DNA of 25,272 bases from CAUZFZ01 sp963579025 (GTDB taxonomy: Bacteria; Planctomycetota; Planctomycetia; Planctomycetales; Planctomycetaceae), in the NCBI GenBank assembly GCA_963579025.1, contig CAUZFZ010000153.1:1-25272 (forward strand), in the 5' to 3' direction. Both the position numbers and the translations under genes were made by a program. The notes under the pieces were generated by a model that saw nothing but the letters and a program-made list of their open reading frames with translations, was not told the DNA's origin and did not search any database. The stretch's first letter is position 1; each line of letters opens with the position of its first letter. Below are positions 24,525 through 25,272 of this stretch, piece by piece.

Positions 24525-25169
24525 ATGCGACATTTGGTTCCGTTAATTGGCTGCATAGTGGCGGTCGTGCAGGTTCTGGTGGTACGGCCGCTTCTGGCCC
24601 AGGACGTCGTGGATTACACGTTTTCTTCCGCCTCGCCGGGTTGGTTGGATTCGAGTGGGCTGCTGTATCGGCCCTATGCGGAAGCAACTGCACAAGCAGG
24701 CGACGAGGCCGAGCTGTTCGGCGGACGTCTATTCATGCCGCTGTGGCAGGATGATGAGAACCTTTTTTTTGCCGACCTCCGCGGCGCGTGGACGGATCAG
24801 CAGGCTGCTGAGGGAAACTGGGGGCTGGGCTTTCGGCACATCACGGGAGACGGTCGGATTTATGGCGGCTATGCGTTTTATGATCTGCGCCACACCGTCC
24901 ACGAGAACAACTTCCAGCAGGGTATGTTCGGCTTTGAAACGCTGACTGTGGAAAGCGACTTTCGAATCAACGCCTACATCCCAGAAGAATCTCCCGAGCG
25001 AGTCAACTCGCTGAACATAGCGCGGGTTTCTGGTGGAACGATCGTTGTGAACGCCGGAGAAGAGCGGGCGTATTACGGAACCGACTTCGAATTCGGGCAC
25101 CTGCTGGCCGAATCACATGGCGGCAATGTCGAACTACGGGGCTATGGGGCTGTCGAAAAAAGGTTGTAG
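24525..25169 (+). CDS. Inverse-autotransporter-type beta-barrel protein, probably C-terminally truncated
   Basis: A 214-residue exported protein resembling the N-terminal beta-barrel (IAT_beta) of intimin/invasin-like inverse autotransporters that planctomycetes encode in number. A signal peptide covers 1 to about 26 (ending RPLLAQ). Alternating amphipathic strands follow: LFADLRGAW-like, GNWGLGFRH, GRIYGGYAFYDLRH and a FGFETL strand, the typical barrel order. The ATG at 24525 has GGAG 8 nt upstream. The reading frame ends at NVELRGYGAVEKRL shortly after a strand where family members normally continue with more barrel strands and repeat domains. The stop follows a run of six A (25156-25161), so a frameshift or sequencing slip is possible. 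Weak similarity makes the family call moderate. Confidence 0.7.
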   Translation: MRHLVPLIGCIVAVVQVLVVRPLLAQDVVDYTFSSASPGWLDSSGLLYRPYAEATAQAGDEAELFGGRLFMPLWQDDENLFFADLRGAWTDQQAAEGNWGLGFRHITGDGRIYGGYAFYDLRHTVHENNFQQGMFGFETLTVESDFRINAYIPEESPERVNSLNIARVSGGTIVVNAGEERAYYGTDFEFGHLLAESHGGNVELRGYGAVEKRL

Positions 25170-25272
25170 CACTGTATCGGGTTGCGTGCTGGGGTGGCGC
25201 CGGGGTCGGGGCGGGATTTGTCGCGAAGTGGCGGAACGCGAATTTTTGAGCGGGAGGATCGCGGAGTGGTGA
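25170..25272. other. GC-rich window end, no gene recognised
   Basis: The last 103 bases are G-rich and hold no complete gene. Reading on after a one-base change in the A-run gives a frame that soon ends (about 20-30 codons) with low-complexity Gly/Trp/Arg composition, so the missing barrel C terminus is not simply hidden here. Confidence 0.6.

Noticed and set aside
24169..24525. 118-codon plus-strand open frame between the fusion enzyme and beta-barrel genes
   Set aside because: Overlaps both neighbours' ends, no ribosome binding site and no motif.

Overview
The window looks like chromosomal DNA of a planctomycete, most likely order Planctomycetales. The evidence is the gene content: two DUF1501 Tat-exported proteins, a DUF1559 prepilin-like protein, a DUF1080 (3-keto-disaccharide hydrolase) enzyme, a di-haem protein related to the hydrazine synthase alpha subunit, and very large secreted repeat proteins, all in GC-rich DNA. 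No rRNA, tRNA, CRISPR array, transposase or integrase gene was seen. Genus cannot be assigned from this sequence alone.

Layout. 1-84: a GC-rich tandem repeat at the window edge. 85-2052: a YheT-type alpha/beta hydrolase (-), then a pterin carbinolamine dehydratase and a LysM lipoprotein (+), followed by a strong nested hairpin at 2092-2131. 2175-6215 (-): a DUF1156 DNA methylase-like protein followed by a stand-alone CpaF/TadA-type secretion ATPase. 6441-9267: a run of small accessory genes separated by long imperfect inverted repeats, including a HigBA-like toxin-antitoxin pair. 9275-10309 (+): a membrane-anchored endonuclease/exonuclease/phosphatase family protein. 10350-14910 (-): a DUF1501 gene and an HzsA-related cytochrome in one transcription unit, divergent from a second DUF1501 gene (15131-16564). 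16638-18743 (+): a C45/penicillin acyltransferase-like Ntn-hydrolase and a DUF1559 protein. 18763-22194 (-): a giant FG-GAP/Ig/Calx-beta/TolB secreted protein. 22547-24172 (+): a DUF1080-esterase fusion. 24525-25169 (+): a short, probably truncated inverse-autotransporter-type beta-barrel protein.

The most notable region is 6441-9267. I read it as an integron-type gene cassette array without a visible integrase (CALIN-like). Each small gene is followed at once by an element of about 90-160 nt whose ends can pair (R''-L''...L'-R' layout). For three successive cassettes, the first 8-10 bases of the cassette are the exact reverse complement of the start of that same cassette's downstream element. 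That is the hallmark of attC sites, whose last bases come from the cassette's own 5' end after circularisation. Two of the elements (6916-7065 and 7407-7557) are homologous, and their stems differ by compensatory changes. The cassettes carry unrecognised small proteins, a DUF2695 protein and a toxin-antitoxin pair, which is typical of cassette cargo. The toxin gene has a near-consensus sigma70 promoter that predicts a leaderless mRNA and overlaps a palindromic operator.

Most of the rest is planctomycete housekeeping and secreted catabolic or surface proteins. The DUF1156-CpaF pairing, the DUF1501-HzsA-like pairing and the DUF1080-esterase fusion are the other unusual arrangements.
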